The notes below the pieces were generated by a model. The model saw only the letters and a list, made by a program, of their open reading frames with translations. It was not told where the DNA came from and did no database searches. The position numbers and the translations under genes are program-made. From positions 1 through 43,908 of the forward strand of contig NZ_JAHLQG010000037.1 in assembly GCF_018919065.1 (NCBI RefSeq): 43,908 nt of DNA, read 5' to 3'. This stretch comes from Blautia sp. MSJ-9. Its GTDB lineage: Bacteria; Bacillota; Clostridia; Lachnospirales; Lachnospiraceae. Of the stretch, positions 32,898 to 43,100 are shown piece after piece. The first letter of the stretch is position 1; each line of letters opens with the position of its first letter.

Positions 32898-33644
32898 ATG
32901 ATACGATTTATTCTCGTCTGTATCGTGGTGATCGGATACCTGATTCTCTCCATTCCCATCCTTCTGGTAGAATGGATCATCGGTAAATTCTCTCCTATGA
33001 AAAAGGATATCAGCTCCCTCCGCATCATCCAGGCAGTATTTCGCTTTATCCTCTGGATCACCGGTGCCAAAGTCACTGTGATCGGTGAAGAAAATGTGCC
33101 AAAAGATACGCCAGTACTCTATATCGGCAACCACAGAAGTTACTTTGACATTCTTCTTACTTACTCCCGCTGTCCGATTCGTACCGGCTATGTTGCAAAA
33201 AAAGAAATGGAGAAAATTCCGCTGTTGTCCACCTGGATGCGCTACCTTCACTGTCTCTTCCTTGACAGAAAAGACATCAAACAAGGTCTGAAAACCATCC
33301 TCACAGCAATAGATAAGGTAAAGTCCGGCATCTCCATCTGCATCTTCCCTGAGGGAACCAGAAACAGAAACGAAAACGAACTGGACATGCTTCCATTCCA
33401 TGAGGGAAGCTTCAAGATCGCAACCAAGGCTAAATGCCCGATCATCCCGATCGCTATCAACAATTCTGCAGACATCTTCGAAGCCCATTTCCCGAAAATG
33501 AAACCTGCCAAAGTCGTAGTAGAATACGGCAAACCAATCTATCCAGATGAACTGAGTAAAGAAGATAAAAAACATATCGGAGAATATACCCAGAACGTAA
33601 TCCGCGAAATGCTGGAGAAAAACAAACCTCTTACAGAAGCATAG
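32898..33644 (+). CDS. plsC: 1-acyl-sn-glycerol-3-phosphate acyltransferase
   Basis: PlsC acylates lysophosphatidic acid to phosphatidic acid at the membrane, in phospholipid synthesis. The 248-residue protein has an N-terminal membrane span (4-24), the catalytic NHxxxxD motif as NHRSYFD (78-84) and the substrate-binding FPEGTRNR motif (150-157), and is full length for the family. The start at 32898 has GGAAAGGAA seven bases upstream. It is a single-gene unit closed by a strong terminator. Confidence 0.93.
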   Translation: MIRFILVCIVVIGYLILSIPILLVEWIIGKFSPMKKDISSLRIIQAVFRFILWITGAKVTVIGEENVPKDTPVLYIGNHRSYFDILLTYSRCPIRTGYVAKKEMEKIPLLSTWMRYLHCLFLDRKDIKQGLKTILTAIDKVKSGISICIFPEGTRNRNENELDMLPFHEGSFKIATKAKCPIIPIAINNSADIFEAHFPKMKPAKVVVEYGKPIYPDELSKEDKKHIGEYTQNVIREMLEKNKPLTEA

Positions 33645-33651
33645 AAATCAA

Positions 33652-33714
33652 AAAATCCGCTGAACCGATCATATCATAAAAAATCCATCTGATCGGTTCG
33701 GCGGATTTTGTTTC
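33652..33714 (+). terminator. terminator of plsC
   Basis: A 20-bp stem with one wobble pair (33652-33671 with 33690-33709), starting AAAATCCGC and ending GCGGATTTT, is followed by GTTTC. It lies eight bases after the stop codon and could also work leftward because of the A-rich 5' arm. Confidence 0.9.
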
Positions 33715-33764
33715 ATTCCTACTTCCTATTAATTTTCATAGTTAACCAACTTCCTCTTAGTTTA

Positions 33765-33926
33765 TTTGGAGCAAGTGGATAAAATCATCCGCTTCACTAC
33801 GCAGCTCTACATCGAATATCTGCTCTGCAGTTTATCAAAAGGAACTTGTACTCCTCATACAAATAAGTCCCCCACTGCTTATTGCTTTTTGCAATTGAAA
33901 CAGGGAACTTATTTGATTCGATTAAA
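33765..33926. repeat. dispersed intergenic repeat, family 2 (longest copy)
   Basis: It contains GTGGATAAAATCATCCGCTT, CTGCTCTGCAGTTTATC and, further on, GCAATTGAAACAGGGAACTT with ATTCGATTAAA. The first half matches 23421-23477 and 32075-32150; the second half matches 13990-14040 and, in part, 28571-28596. This suggests one longer ancestral element of which the other copies are fragments. Confidence 0.55.
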
Positions 33927-34449
33927 TACAAATCCCAGTTAATAAAATCGCCGTAATTGTTCCGGCAAGCGTAGCCAGGAGCGCTCCTGGCAGCGTGTAC
34001 CGTGTCTTTTCTACTTTTGCCGCAGCAAAATACACACTCATACAGTAGAATAAACTCTCCGTTGAACTCAAGATTACCGCTCCCATAAATCCAGCTCGTG
34101 AATCTGTCCCATATTGTTTAAAAATATCCAGCAATAGCCCTGTCGCCGCACTGGAAGAAAACATACGCACAACTGTCAGCGGCAGAATTTCCGACGGAAT
34201 CCCAATCCCAGAAGTTAATTTTCCCAACTGCTCTCCAGCAAAATTCAGGAATCCTGATCCTCTCAAAATTCCTACCCCAGTCATCAGTCCTATCAAGGCC
34301 GGACATATACCCGCGGCTGTTTTCAGCCCCTCTTTTGAGCCATCCAGAAAATCATTATAAACATCTCTCCGCGCCAACAGTCCCCATCCAATAATATAGA
34401 ACAGAAATATTGGTATGATCATGTCCGACAGAAATGAAAGAATCTTCAT
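33922..34449 (-). CDS. spmB: Spore maturation protein B
   Basis: SpmB acts with SpmA in the dehydration of the spore core in Bacillus and Clostridium. This 175-residue polytopic membrane protein carries the nucleoside-recognition (Gate) domain features of the family (TAAGICPALIGLMTGVGILRGSG, IPSEILPLTVVRMFSSSAATGLLLD, and a STESLFYCMSVYF segment). The start at 34449 overlaps the spmA stop by four bases (ATGA) and has GGGGAGA five bases upstream. The longer frame from 34719 is out-of-frame read-through over spmA. Confidence 0.93.
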   Translation of the reverse strand: MKILSFLSDMIIPIFLFYIIGWGLLARRDVYNDFLDGSKEGLKTAAGICPALIGLMTGVGILRGSGFLNFAGEQLGKLTSGIGIPSEILPLTVVRMFSSSAATGLLLDIFKQYGTDSRAGFMGAVILSSTESLFYCMSVYFAAAKVEKTRYTLPGALLATLAGTITAILLTGICI

Positions 34450-35027
34450 ATTGCTCTCCCCTTCCGGTTCATGATCCTGCAGAAAATTACCGCCACAGCA
34501 GTACTCACCGCAGTAGCCACAATTCCCGGTCCAACTACTGCCGCCGGATCTGCACTGCCATATTGAGCGCGATATGCAATCATATTTACAGGAATCAATT
34601 GCAAAGAAGAAATATTGATGATCAGAAATGTGCACATTGCTCTGCTTGCAGTCCCTGGTCTGTGTTCCAGTTCTGCAAGGCTCTCCATAGCTTTCAGTCC
34701 TGCAGGAGTTGCCGCCCATCCAAGCCCCAGAATATTGGACAGAAAATTCAGAGAAATATATTTACAGGCTTTTGACTCCGGGTCCAGATCCGGAAAAAGA
34801 TATCTCATAACCGGACGCATTTTCCCTGAAAGCTTCTCTACCATTCCGGCGTTCTCCGCAATCTTCATCACCCCCGACCACATGGCCACAATTCCTGCCA
34901 TAGAAATACACAAAGTCACCGCATCCTTTCCCGAGGACACCGTGGCTTCCGTTACCGCCTTAAAATTTCCTGTCAATGCTCCATAAATAATTCCGATCAT
35001 AATCATGCCGCTCCACAAATACGTCAT
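34446..35027 (-). CDS. spmA: Spore maturation protein A
   Basis: SpmA is the partner of SpmB in spore core dehydration. The 193-residue membrane protein begins with a hydrophobic segment (MIMIGIIYG) and carries TLCISMAGIVAMWSGVMKIAE, a SLNFLSNILGLGWAATPAGLKAME block and FLIINISSLQLIP, all typical of the family. The start at 35027 has GAGGG seven bases upstream. No recognisable promoter was found upstream; a sporulation sigma factor would be expected. The 229 bases upstream to the recombinase stop hold no clear gene. Confidence 0.93.
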   Translation of the reverse strand: MTYLWSGMIMIGIIYGALTGNFKAVTEATVSSGKDAVTLCISMAGIVAMWSGVMKIAENAGMVEKLSGKMRPVMRYLFPDLDPESKACKYISLNFLSNILGLGWAATPAGLKAMESLAELEHRPGTASRAMCTFLIINISSLQLIPVNMIAYRAQYGSADPAAVVGPGIVATAVSTAVAVIFCRIMNRKGRAI

Positions 35028-35256
35028 GTTTCTGCCCTCGATTCCTGTACATGCAACGCGTACCGTATCTCTACAGCTTATGTCCGTCTATTCCTTTGCA
35101 GAACTGTTTCCTGTCCCAAAATTGAGAGAGTTTATTATCGAATCAGCCATATCCGCTCAACCGTTTATCTCTCAAAATGCAGGCATATTTATATCCTTAT
35201 GCCTTGCAAAACTATCTATTGAATAGTACTGTATTTCTATTTTTACATCTTCGACA

Positions 35257-36762
35257 TTAGAACTTCCACTGTATCTGTATTGACCCAGGAAGCACTTTTA
35301 ATAATGTAATCATTTTATCAACCGTGAATCGTTTCTCATCAAACCCAATCTCTTCCCAGAGGCTTATATTGGACACTACTTTTTCAATCTGCTCCGGTGT
35401 CGTATGATTTTCTGCCAGAATATTTATCTCCTCCAACTTCTTCTGCCGTGTATTATCAAGTTCTTCTACCCTCTGATTAATATAATTTGTCAGCGTCGCT
35501 CCCGCGCCGGTCAGTGAATCCACAAGCAGAGAAATCTCATCCTCAATCTCCTCAAGTTTCCTGTAAATCTGCTGAATTTTCGGGTTTTCTTTCAACTTTG
35601 TATACCCCACAGGAGTCTGCGCATCACGCAGCTTACGCACCATCTCTCTGTACACATAATTTTCTACTTCCTCTGTATAAATCTTCCCACATCCCGGGCA
35701 GGCTTTATTGTTTAAACGCTTCGTACATCTTAAGTACTGTTTACCGGACTGTATTTTTACACTCATCAGTGCATAGCCACAATGTCCGCATTTCACTTTT
35801 CCAGCAAGCCAGGTATTCACAGCTTTTCGATTTGCCTGAATCGTTTTATTACTGAAGAGTTTAATCCTACAATTAAGCCACTGTTCCGAAGACACCAGCC
35901 CCTCATGCGGTGCTACCACAAGCATATGCCCCTTAAGATTCTGCAATTTATCTGTCGCTGCATCCCTTCCCTGATACAGATAACATCCATGAACCCCGTC
36001 AAATTGCTCCGGTCTGCTGGCAATATTCGTCCCATGACTTTTAAAAAACCTGTATACATCCATATCTGCCCGGACATATACAGGATTTCTCAGAAGTTGT
36101 GCCAACATCGGCCGGATCAGTTCCTTTCCATAAAACTGAACCCCTTTTTCCGCATAGTATCTGGTGATATCCCCGTAGGAAGTATACGGCTGCTCATACA
36201 TTGCAAAGATTTCCCGCACAATCTCCGCCTCCTGCGGTTCCTCCACCAGCTTCTTTGTATGAATTCCCTCCATGATAATTTCCTCCAGCCGATATCCATA
36301 AGGAGGTTTTCCACCCATACGAAATCCCTTCTGACTTCTGGAATAATACGCATCGCTCACACGCTTCTGAATAGTTTCACGTTCAAGCTGTGCAAACACA
36401 ATGCAGATATTCAGCATCGCACGTCCCATAGGTGTAGAAGTATCAAACTTCTCCGTAGAAGATACAAACTCCACCTGATACTGCTGAAACAATTCCATCA
36501 TATTGGAGAAATCAAGAATAGAGCGACTGATCCGGTCCAGTTTATACACGATCACCTTCTCCACTTCCCCTCTGCGAATATCCGTCAAAAGCTGCTGAAG
36601 CTGAGGTCTGACTGTATTCTTTCCACTATATCCCTTATCCTTATATTCCCTGAATACATCACCCTTCAGTTCATATTTGCAGAATTCAATCTGGCTTTCA
36701 ATAGAAATACTGTCTGCTCTGTCCACTGACTGCCTTGCATAAATCGCATTAATTCTCTTCAT
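35257..36762 (-). CDS. Large serine recombinase (site-specific integrase/excisionase)
   Basis: This 501-residue recombinase has a resolvase catalytic domain (1-~150) with the nucleophile Ser12 in YARQS and the KLDRISRS arginine motif. The recombinase DNA-binding domain (~160-290) contains KPPYGYR. A zinc ribbon follows with CGHC (325-328), Cys346 and Cys355/Cys358, then a C-terminal coiled coil. Such enzymes integrate or excise phages, conjugative transposons or sporulation intervening sequences. Here no phage, conjugation or cargo genes surround it, and no attachment site was recognised, so it may be a domesticated enzyme or the remnant of an element. The start at 36762 is fixed by AAAGGAGG six bases upstream. 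Confidence 0.9.
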   Translation of the reverse strand: MKRINAIYARQSVDRADSISIESQIEFCKYELKGDVFREYKDKGYSGKNTVRPQLQQLLTDIRRGEVEKVIVYKLDRISRSILDFSNMMELFQQYQVEFVSSTEKFDTSTPMGRAMLNICIVFAQLERETIQKRVSDAYYSRSQKGFRMGGKPPYGYRLEEIIMEGIHTKKLVEEPQEAEIVREIFAMYEQPYTSYGDITRYYAEKGVQFYGKELIRPMLAQLLRNPVYVRADMDVYRFFKSHGTNIASRPEQFDGVHGCYLYQGRDAATDKLQNLKGHMLVVAPHEGLVSSEQWLNCRIKLFSNKTIQANRKAVNTWLAGKVKCGHCGYALMSVKIQSGKQYLRCTKRLNNKACPGCGKIYTEEVENYVYREMVRKLRDAQTPVGYTKLKENPKIQQIYRKLEEIEDEISLLVDSLTGAGATLTNYINQRVEELDNTRQKKLEEINILAENHTTPEQIEKVVSNISLWEEIGFDEKRFTVDKMITLLKVLPGSIQIQWKF

Positions 36763-37072
36763 AGAGGTCCTCCTTTGTAAAATAACTTGTAATTTAACTA
36801 CACAATTACGATAACAAATATTTAAAAATGTGTAAATCGACATTTTTCTACCTTTATGTATAGATTTTTCTGATATTTCTATTTATAATTTAAGTCAAAC
36901 AAATAAAATCATCTGCTACTCTGCTTATTCCCAATAGGTACACTCAATTTATGCACTTAGTTTATCTGAAGGAACTTACATTGATTACTATACTGTCTAA
37001 AACAAAGAGAGTCTTTACAACTTTTATTACTATTTGTGCCGCTAACTGAAAAGCTGCAGAATGGAGATTACT
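36763..37072. other. 310-bp AT-rich intergenic region with repeat remnants
   Basis: This region lies between the recombinase and the divergent ATPase gene. 36891-36990 holds a degenerate family 2 repeat copy (AAACAAATAAAATCATCTGCT, then GGAACTTACATTGATTA). The remainder is very AT-rich and would be the place to look for the recombinase promoter and an attachment site, but I recognise neither. Confidence 0.5.
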
Positions 37073-38353
37073 ATGAGAAGAAAATGCACAGATTCCCTGA
37101 TTCGCTGGAAAAAAAGCACTAATCGTAAACCTCTGATCCTTGAGGGACTTCGCCAGACAGGCAAAACATGGCTGCTTATGGACTTCGGCAATAAACAATA
37201 CGAACATACCCTCTATATCAATCTGGAAACCGACCAGTCTGTTTCCGACTATCTTTCCACTCCCCGTGATGCCCAGGAAGCACTTCTCTTTCTGGAGACT
37301 TACGCAGACAAACCTCTGCGCCCAGTTTCCTCTTTGCTGATTCTTGACAACATACAGTGCATTTCAGGGATTTCCACACTCCTTACTTCCATTGCTACAG
37401 ATTTTCCACAATATCACATCATTTCTGCTGCAAGAGGTGTGGTAAACTCCTCCGATTATCCTGACTGCGACTTTGACATTCTCCCCCTGCATCCCCTGGA
37501 CTTTGAAGAATTTCTGTGGGCAAACGCAGAATTCGCCCTTTCCCGCGAAATCCGTGCCCACTTCGCAAACTTCGAAACACTTGGAAAAAAGCTCCATCAA
37601 AAAGCCCTGGCACAATTCCGCCTCTACCAGATCATCGGCGGAATGCCTGCTGCCATCCTGGAATACAAAAAAGAAAAGAAGCTTCTGATGGTACCAGACA
37701 CCCAGCAAAAACTTCTCAATCTTTTTCTCAACGACATCACAATGCAGGCACCAAAAGGAACCGCCAGTCACTGCCGAAACAGCTGGCTGTCTATTCCCAC
37801 ACAACTCGGCAGAACCAGCCGCAAATTCCAGTACACCCGCATAGCAAAAGGCGCAACAGCAAAACACTACCAGAAACCATTACAATGGATGATTCAGACA
37901 GGACTTGCTTTGCCATGTAATGATGTGACATATCCGCAGATTTCACCCAGCTCACATGCTCAGGCTTCCTCACACTTGTATCCAGTAGATGTTGGATTAT
38001 GCACACGTATCCTTAAACTTCCTGCCTATCAGCTTCTCTCCGGTGAAGAAAGCATTGCCAACACGGCCTGCACAGAAACATTCCTGGCACAGCAGTTCAC
38101 CCAAAACGGCTATACCCTCTCCTACTGGTCCAGTGGCAACCAGGCAGAAGTCCCATTTCTGCTATCCAAAAACAACCACCTTATCGCCGTAGACTACCGC
38201 ACTACTCCGCACCAGAAGTGCAGAAATCTTATGCGTCTCCATGCAGCACCTGATCTTCCAGAAATTGAGCAGATGTATCTTCTCTCAACAGAAGACTTCA
38301 GGCAAAAAGAATATTATCACATTGTGCCTGTGTATGCGGCATTTTGTATCTAG
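37073..38353 (+). CDS. AAA-type ATPase with DUF4143-like C-terminus
   Basis: This is a 426-residue protein of the archaeal-type AAA/DUF4143 family, often suspected of DNA-related or toxin-antitoxin functions but poorly understood. It has a clear Walker A (GLRQTGKT, 25-32). The Walker B region reads LLILDNIQ, with the usual catalytic Glu replaced by Asn. The C-terminus resembles the PD-(D/E)XK-like region (YWSSGNQAEVPFLL), but its final motif reads AVDYR rather than EVK, so nuclease activity is doubtful. The start at 37073 has GGAG six bases upstream; the ATG at 37061 lacks a site. It stands alone between the recombinase and a terminator. Confidence 0.8.
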   Translation: MRRKCTDSLIRWKKSTNRKPLILEGLRQTGKTWLLMDFGNKQYEHTLYINLETDQSVSDYLSTPRDAQEALLFLETYADKPLRPVSSLLILDNIQCISGISTLLTSIATDFPQYHIISAARGVVNSSDYPDCDFDILPLHPLDFEEFLWANAEFALSREIRAHFANFETLGKKLHQKALAQFRLYQIIGGMPAAILEYKKEKKLLMVPDTQQKLLNLFLNDITMQAPKGTASHCRNSWLSIPTQLGRTSRKFQYTRIAKGATAKHYQKPLQWMIQTGLALPCNDVTYPQISPSSHAQASSHLYPVDVGLCTRILKLPAYQLLSGEESIANTACTETFLAQQFTQNGYTLSYWSSGNQAEVPFLLSKNNHLIAVDYRTTPHQKCRNLMRLHAAPDLPEIEQMYLLSTEDFRQKEYYHIVPVYAAFCI

Positions 38354-38378
38354 CCCAAAATCCCTCACCACAAAAAAC

Positions 38379-38432
38379 GGAACCCTCCTATATCATCCAA
38401 ACTTTGATTCGGGAAGGTTCCATTTATTTTTT
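38379..38432. terminator. bidirectional terminator between convergent genes
   Basis: GGAACC (38379-38384) pairs with GGTTCC (38416-38421), with T-rich sequence (TTTATTTTTT) on the plus side and TTTTTT on the minus side. It lies between the ATPase and the transglutaminase-like genes. Confidence 0.8.
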
Positions 38433-38480
38433 CATTCTTATTCTGTTATTTGCTTTTTATTTCATTCTTTCACAGTTATT

Positions 38481-39830
38481 TTACTTCTTATAGTCCGTCT
38501 TGCTGCAAGTCGGCAGCCCTTTTGTATCCCAGGACATGCCTGCCTGTTTTCTCCAGGTATTTGTTCCAAGTAGAAAACCTCCGGACTGCGCATCCAGAAT
38601 ATACCACTTACCACCAACTCTCACCTGGTTCCACTGATGACTCGGATTACTCGCTTTTGCATTTGCATGGACGTAACGACAATCCACACCAATCGCATCA
38701 CAAAGTGCTTTCATAGCTCTGGCATATCCGGAACACTGCGCCTCTCCATACACCAGCGCACCCCAGGCAGTATTTGCATAATTGTACTGCCATCCTCTGT
38801 ACGCATAACTGCAGTTGCTTCGAAGATAGTTAAACGCAGTCAATACCTTGTCATAATCAGACATACCACTTCTGATATAATTAAGCTTGAAACTCTGTAC
38901 AACACTTCTTACCTGCGCCAGCTGAGTAGTATTCAGATAAGGTCCATACACACTGCCATAGCTGTAATTCCCCTTTACAGTAGGAGCTTTCACAGTTATC
39001 TTTCTGGCATCACTTTTTTCACTATACAGATTTTTTCCATTTACTTTCACATAAGCAAGAACTCTGTACTGATATGTTTTTCCTGCCTTCGTCGTCTTAT
39101 CTGTGGTAGAAAGAGTCATAGCTTTCTTAACAGCTTTCAGATAAGACCACTTTCCATTATCATAACGATAAATCCGGTACCCATCCGCCTGATTTGTATA
39201 ACTCCATGACAATTTTACAGTTTTGTTATCTGTAGTATAACATTTATAAAGTTCAGGAGTCTGCAGATTCGCTTTCGCAGTAACCGTATTGGAAATAATC
39301 TTAACATCATCATCAAAATTCTCCGGTTCCGGATCTACCACATAATCAGAATATCTGAGCTGGTAAGAATATTCATGTCCTGCCTTTGTTGTGGTATCCA
39401 CAAATGTAAGATTATCTCCACGTGCCCTTGGACGGTCAGAATAGCAGATTACCTTATTGTTATCACCATATTTAGTATAGTGATTGTCATCAATAACTTG
39501 CCACATATCCCCTGAAACAAGAAAACGGTCCAGCTTCTTCAGTTTACCGCCATTCTCCACCGACGGCTCCGAACGATAAATCTCTACATACTCAGAGCCC
39601 AGAGTATTCACCAGCGCATCAAACTCAATACTGCTCGCCTTTCCGGCACGCCATTGTTTAATGTTCATAAATTCGGTATCTTCCCTGATCGTCTGCGCCG
39701 CCTCTGCTCTCACTCCCGTCCCCAGCACCATACACAACAAGGCACAACCCATCACCAGCAAACCGGGCAACTTCCGCAAAACTGATTGCCATAACAATTT
39801 ACATGTTTCTGAATTCTTTTTCGTTTTCAT
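38481..39830 (-). CDS. Secreted transglutaminase-like protein with fibronectin-III-like domains
   Basis: This is a 449-residue exported protein: a long signal peptide (about 1-45, ending VRAEAAQ) and beta domains of the FN3-like type at ~50-180 and ~190-275 (LSWSYTNQADGYRIYRY). At the C-terminus is a transglutaminase-like/cysteine protease-like core with a full Cys-His-Asp triad: Cys366 (EAQCSGYARAM), His398 (PSHQWNQV) and Asp413 (YILDAQ). Such domains cross-link or cleave surface proteins or act as peptidases; the substrate is unknown. The start at 39830 has GGAGGT about ten bases upstream. It is divergent from the giant surface protein gene, which may be its partner. Confidence 0.85.
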   Translation of the reverse strand: MKTKKNSETCKLLWQSVLRKLPGLLVMGCALLCMVLGTGVRAEAAQTIREDTEFMNIKQWRAGKASSIEFDALVNTLGSEYVEIYRSEPSVENGGKLKKLDRFLVSGDMWQVIDDNHYTKYGDNNKVICYSDRPRARGDNLTFVDTTTKAGHEYSYQLRYSDYVVDPEPENFDDDVKIISNTVTAKANLQTPELYKCYTTDNKTVKLSWSYTNQADGYRIYRYDNGKWSYLKAVKKAMTLSTTDKTTKAGKTYQYRVLAYVKVNGKNLYSEKSDARKITVKAPTVKGNYSYGSVYGPYLNTTQLAQVRSVVQSFKLNYIRSGMSDYDKVLTAFNYLRSNCSYAYRGWQYNYANTAWGALVYGEAQCSGYARAMKALCDAIGVDCRYVHANAKASNPSHQWNQVRVGGKWYILDAQSGGFLLGTNTWRKQAGMSWDTKGLPTCSKTDYKK

Positions 39831-40114
39831 AATACTTTCACCTCCATACCACAAATATAAATGTTTCATCGGGAGATTTCAATAACTTTTGAGTACATAC
39901 AATATTTTTATTGCTGTTCACAATCCCGCAATCGCTTGAACAGATAACTTATCTAATCTGAGTAATTTTTATAACTGCAAGAAAACAATTATTTTACATA
40001 ATTTTAGCATTTAAAATTCAGCAGCAATTACATTCAGCAATATAAAATCCCCGCTATTTCAATACCCTTTCTATCCCCTCCAACCTGTACACCACCCAAA
40101 GGGGAACTATAATC

Positions 40115-43100
40115 ATGACAAAGATTAAAAACACAAAGAAGGGCATGGCAAAAAAGACATTAAGTATGTCACTTGTTGTTGCAATGCTTGCTACTTCTAA
40201 TGTGCCGGTATGGGCTGCTGAGTTCAGCGATGGTACAGATGCAGCTGTAACATCTGAAGCAGAAGCTCCAGTTGTTGAAGATACAACTGCAGATGAATTC
40301 ACAGATGAAGCAACACCAGACGTTACTACAGAAGAAACAGTTGCTCCAGCTACTGCTGCAGAAGTAAATACAGATGCATTTGTTTCTACACTGAAAGTTA
40401 ACATGAACGCCGCTGGATGGGGCAATGCAGTAACTGTAAGCGGTACTCTTAAAGACAAAGATGGAGCACCTGTAAGAACTAATGATAATAAAGATGCAAA
40501 TAAAAGAATTCAGGTAAGCTATACTTGGCTTTCTAATGGCTTAGAAGCAAATGGTACAAGTCCAAGTGCTATTCTTCCAGTAAGTACAGATGTAGATACA
40601 ATTACATACACACCAAATAGAGATGATTTTAATAAAGATTTATCTCTTATGGTTACTGTAAAACGTGGAAACACAGTTGTTTATCAGGAAACAGTAGCTG
40701 GCGGAGTTGTTGGTGCAAAAGATATCAGTGATGATTTCTCAGCAGCTCTTACAGGTGTTGAAAACAAAACCTATAACGGAAAAGAACAGAAAGTAGTTCC
40801 AACTAATAAATATTCTGTAAAAACAGCTTTTGGAACAATTACAGAAAAACATATTACATGGAACTATAAAGAAGCATCTAATGACTTTACGAATGTAACA
40901 GGAAAAGATATTACTGTAACTGGTACATTAGAGGGTACTTATGATGCTACATCCGAAGCATATGGATACAAAGCTACAACTAAATCTGCTACATATCAGA
41001 TTACAAAATTAGGAATCACAGACAAGAATCTTGTTTCTTCCATGAAAACAACATCTGTTGAATTCACTGGTTCTGCACAGGAATTTGGAAAATCTGATGT
41101 TACTCTGCAGGTAAAAGTAAATGACAGCACTAAAATTGACATTTCAGATGCTATCAAAAAAGATGCAAAATTCACTGGCGATACAGCTGTAGGAAAATAC
41201 AACTTAAAAGTATCTTCCGATGTATTAGACAAGGACAGCGATGTTCTGAAGAACTTTACACTTCCGGCTCCTACTGTTACTGCAACTACAGACAATAAAT
41301 ATGAAATCGTAGCACGTGACCTCGGGAAATGCTCTGTTGAATCAGATATCGAACTTAACATTGATGACGTAAAAGATCTTGATGCAAAAGCATTAGTTGC
41401 TAAGATAGAGGCACAGGCTGGAGAAGTAACATTCAAAGGACAGGACGGAAGAACATTCTCCTTATCTAATATCTTAAATGATGTTACAGTTACTGCAGAA
41501 CAGGCTCTTGTAAATGCAATTAAAGCAGGTACAACAGGAACTATTGATGGTGCAGTTACAATTGCTTATCAGGCAGATACTAAAAACGTAACAGGAAAGA
41601 TTACGGTTCCAGTACGTCTGACTATCAGTAACCTTGCTGATGTAAAAGTAAAAGTAAATAATGTAGAATTAAGTACATCTTCTACAGATAAGAACATGTT
41701 CTCTGTTCCATATATTGCAAAAGCATATGATTTACAGAAGAAAGAAAACGGAATCAGCTCTTTTGCAGTTGAAGGTCTGAAGACTGGCGAATATAAGATT
41801 TCTTATAGTGATAATGTAAATGCAGGCGTTGTTAAAGTTACTGTAACAGGTCTTCTCAGCTATTCTGGAAGCGTTAAGAACTTCTATTTTAAAATTATCC
41901 CTGTAGATGTTAAAGATGAGAGTGTCTCCATGAAGAAAACTGTTACTGTTAATTCAGCAAACAATGCAGATGCATCCCTTTACAAAGATGCTCTTGAGTT
42001 AGCTATCAAGCAGGAACTGTACAAGGGAAACGGCAAAACTACTCTTGAACTTGACAAAGATTACACTGTAAAATATTACTACACAAAGAATGTAGTATCT
42101 ACTAAAGAAGATGCAGAAAAAGCAGATGGCGATAATGTACCTGATAACTACGTAACAGCTGTTATTACTGTAAAAGACGGAAACTACAATAAGAAAGTAA
42201 TTGTTAAATCTGCTCAGATCACAAGAAAGAAAATCAGCAATGTGACAATCAGTGTAGAGAAATCATCTTACACATATACTGGAAAACAGATTGTTCCAGA
42301 AATTGTAGTTAAAGATGGTTCTTCTGTTCTTGAAAAAGGTGTTGATTATTCTGTAATTGTAAAAGACAATGTTAACGTAGGAAAAGCTACTATTACCGTT
42401 AAAGCATTAGATGGTAGTGATTATGAAGTAAATAGCGAAGCGACAGCAACATTTGATATTACTGCCGCAAATGCAGAGGATGTTAAAGTCACTTTGACAG
42501 CTTCCTCTACTGCAACACCATCTACTGGAAAAACAAATACATTTGATTATAGAAAAGGTAAACAGATTAAACCTACTATCTCCGAAGTTTGGTTAGGAGA
42601 TGTCAATGTAACAGATCAGTTCGATGTCAAATATGCTACTTATGGTGAAAATAATCAGGCTGGTAAAGAAATGGGAACTATCACTATTTCTCCAAAGACC
42701 GGAAACAAAAACTTCACTGGAACAAAAACACAGAAATTTGATATCAAAGGTATTGATTTAACTGGTACCTTAAAAGTTTATGGCTCTAATAAGAAGGAAT
42801 TAAAACCTGTTAATGGTATTATTAGCTGGGATACTTATCATTTCTACTACAACGGATCCGAATGCAAGTTTGCTGATGAAGCTTTCCTTCCAAATCCTGT
42901 AGCTGCTAAAGAAGGTACTGATTATGAGATTAAGTACATTAATAATGTAGATGCTGGATATGGATATGTTGTGGTTGTTGCAAAAGGCAACTATGAATCA
43001 AATGTAACTAAAACTTTGAATAATGGCGTAGCTATTACTGCTGGTAAATTCAAAGGATTAAATAACGTTGTTGATGCAATTGGATTTGAAATTAAGGCAT

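Noticed and set aside
32850..33575. 241-codon open frame antisense to plsC
   Set aside because: The plus strand carries the NHxxxxD and FPEGTR motifs and a terminator; the minus frame is Phe/Asp-rich noise.
34450..34719. Upstream extension of the spmB frame
   Set aside because: It overlaps spmA in another frame; the real spmB start is the coupled ATGA at 34449.
35005..35226. 73-codon open frame on the plus strand between spmA and the recombinase
   Set aside because: It overlaps the spmA start region antisense, with no good ribosome site and no family recognised; not convincing as a gene.
40054..40458. 134-codon Ser/Val/Ala-rich open frame (minus)
   Set aside because: It is a shadow of the Ala/Thr/Glu-rich start of the surface protein gene on the plus strand.
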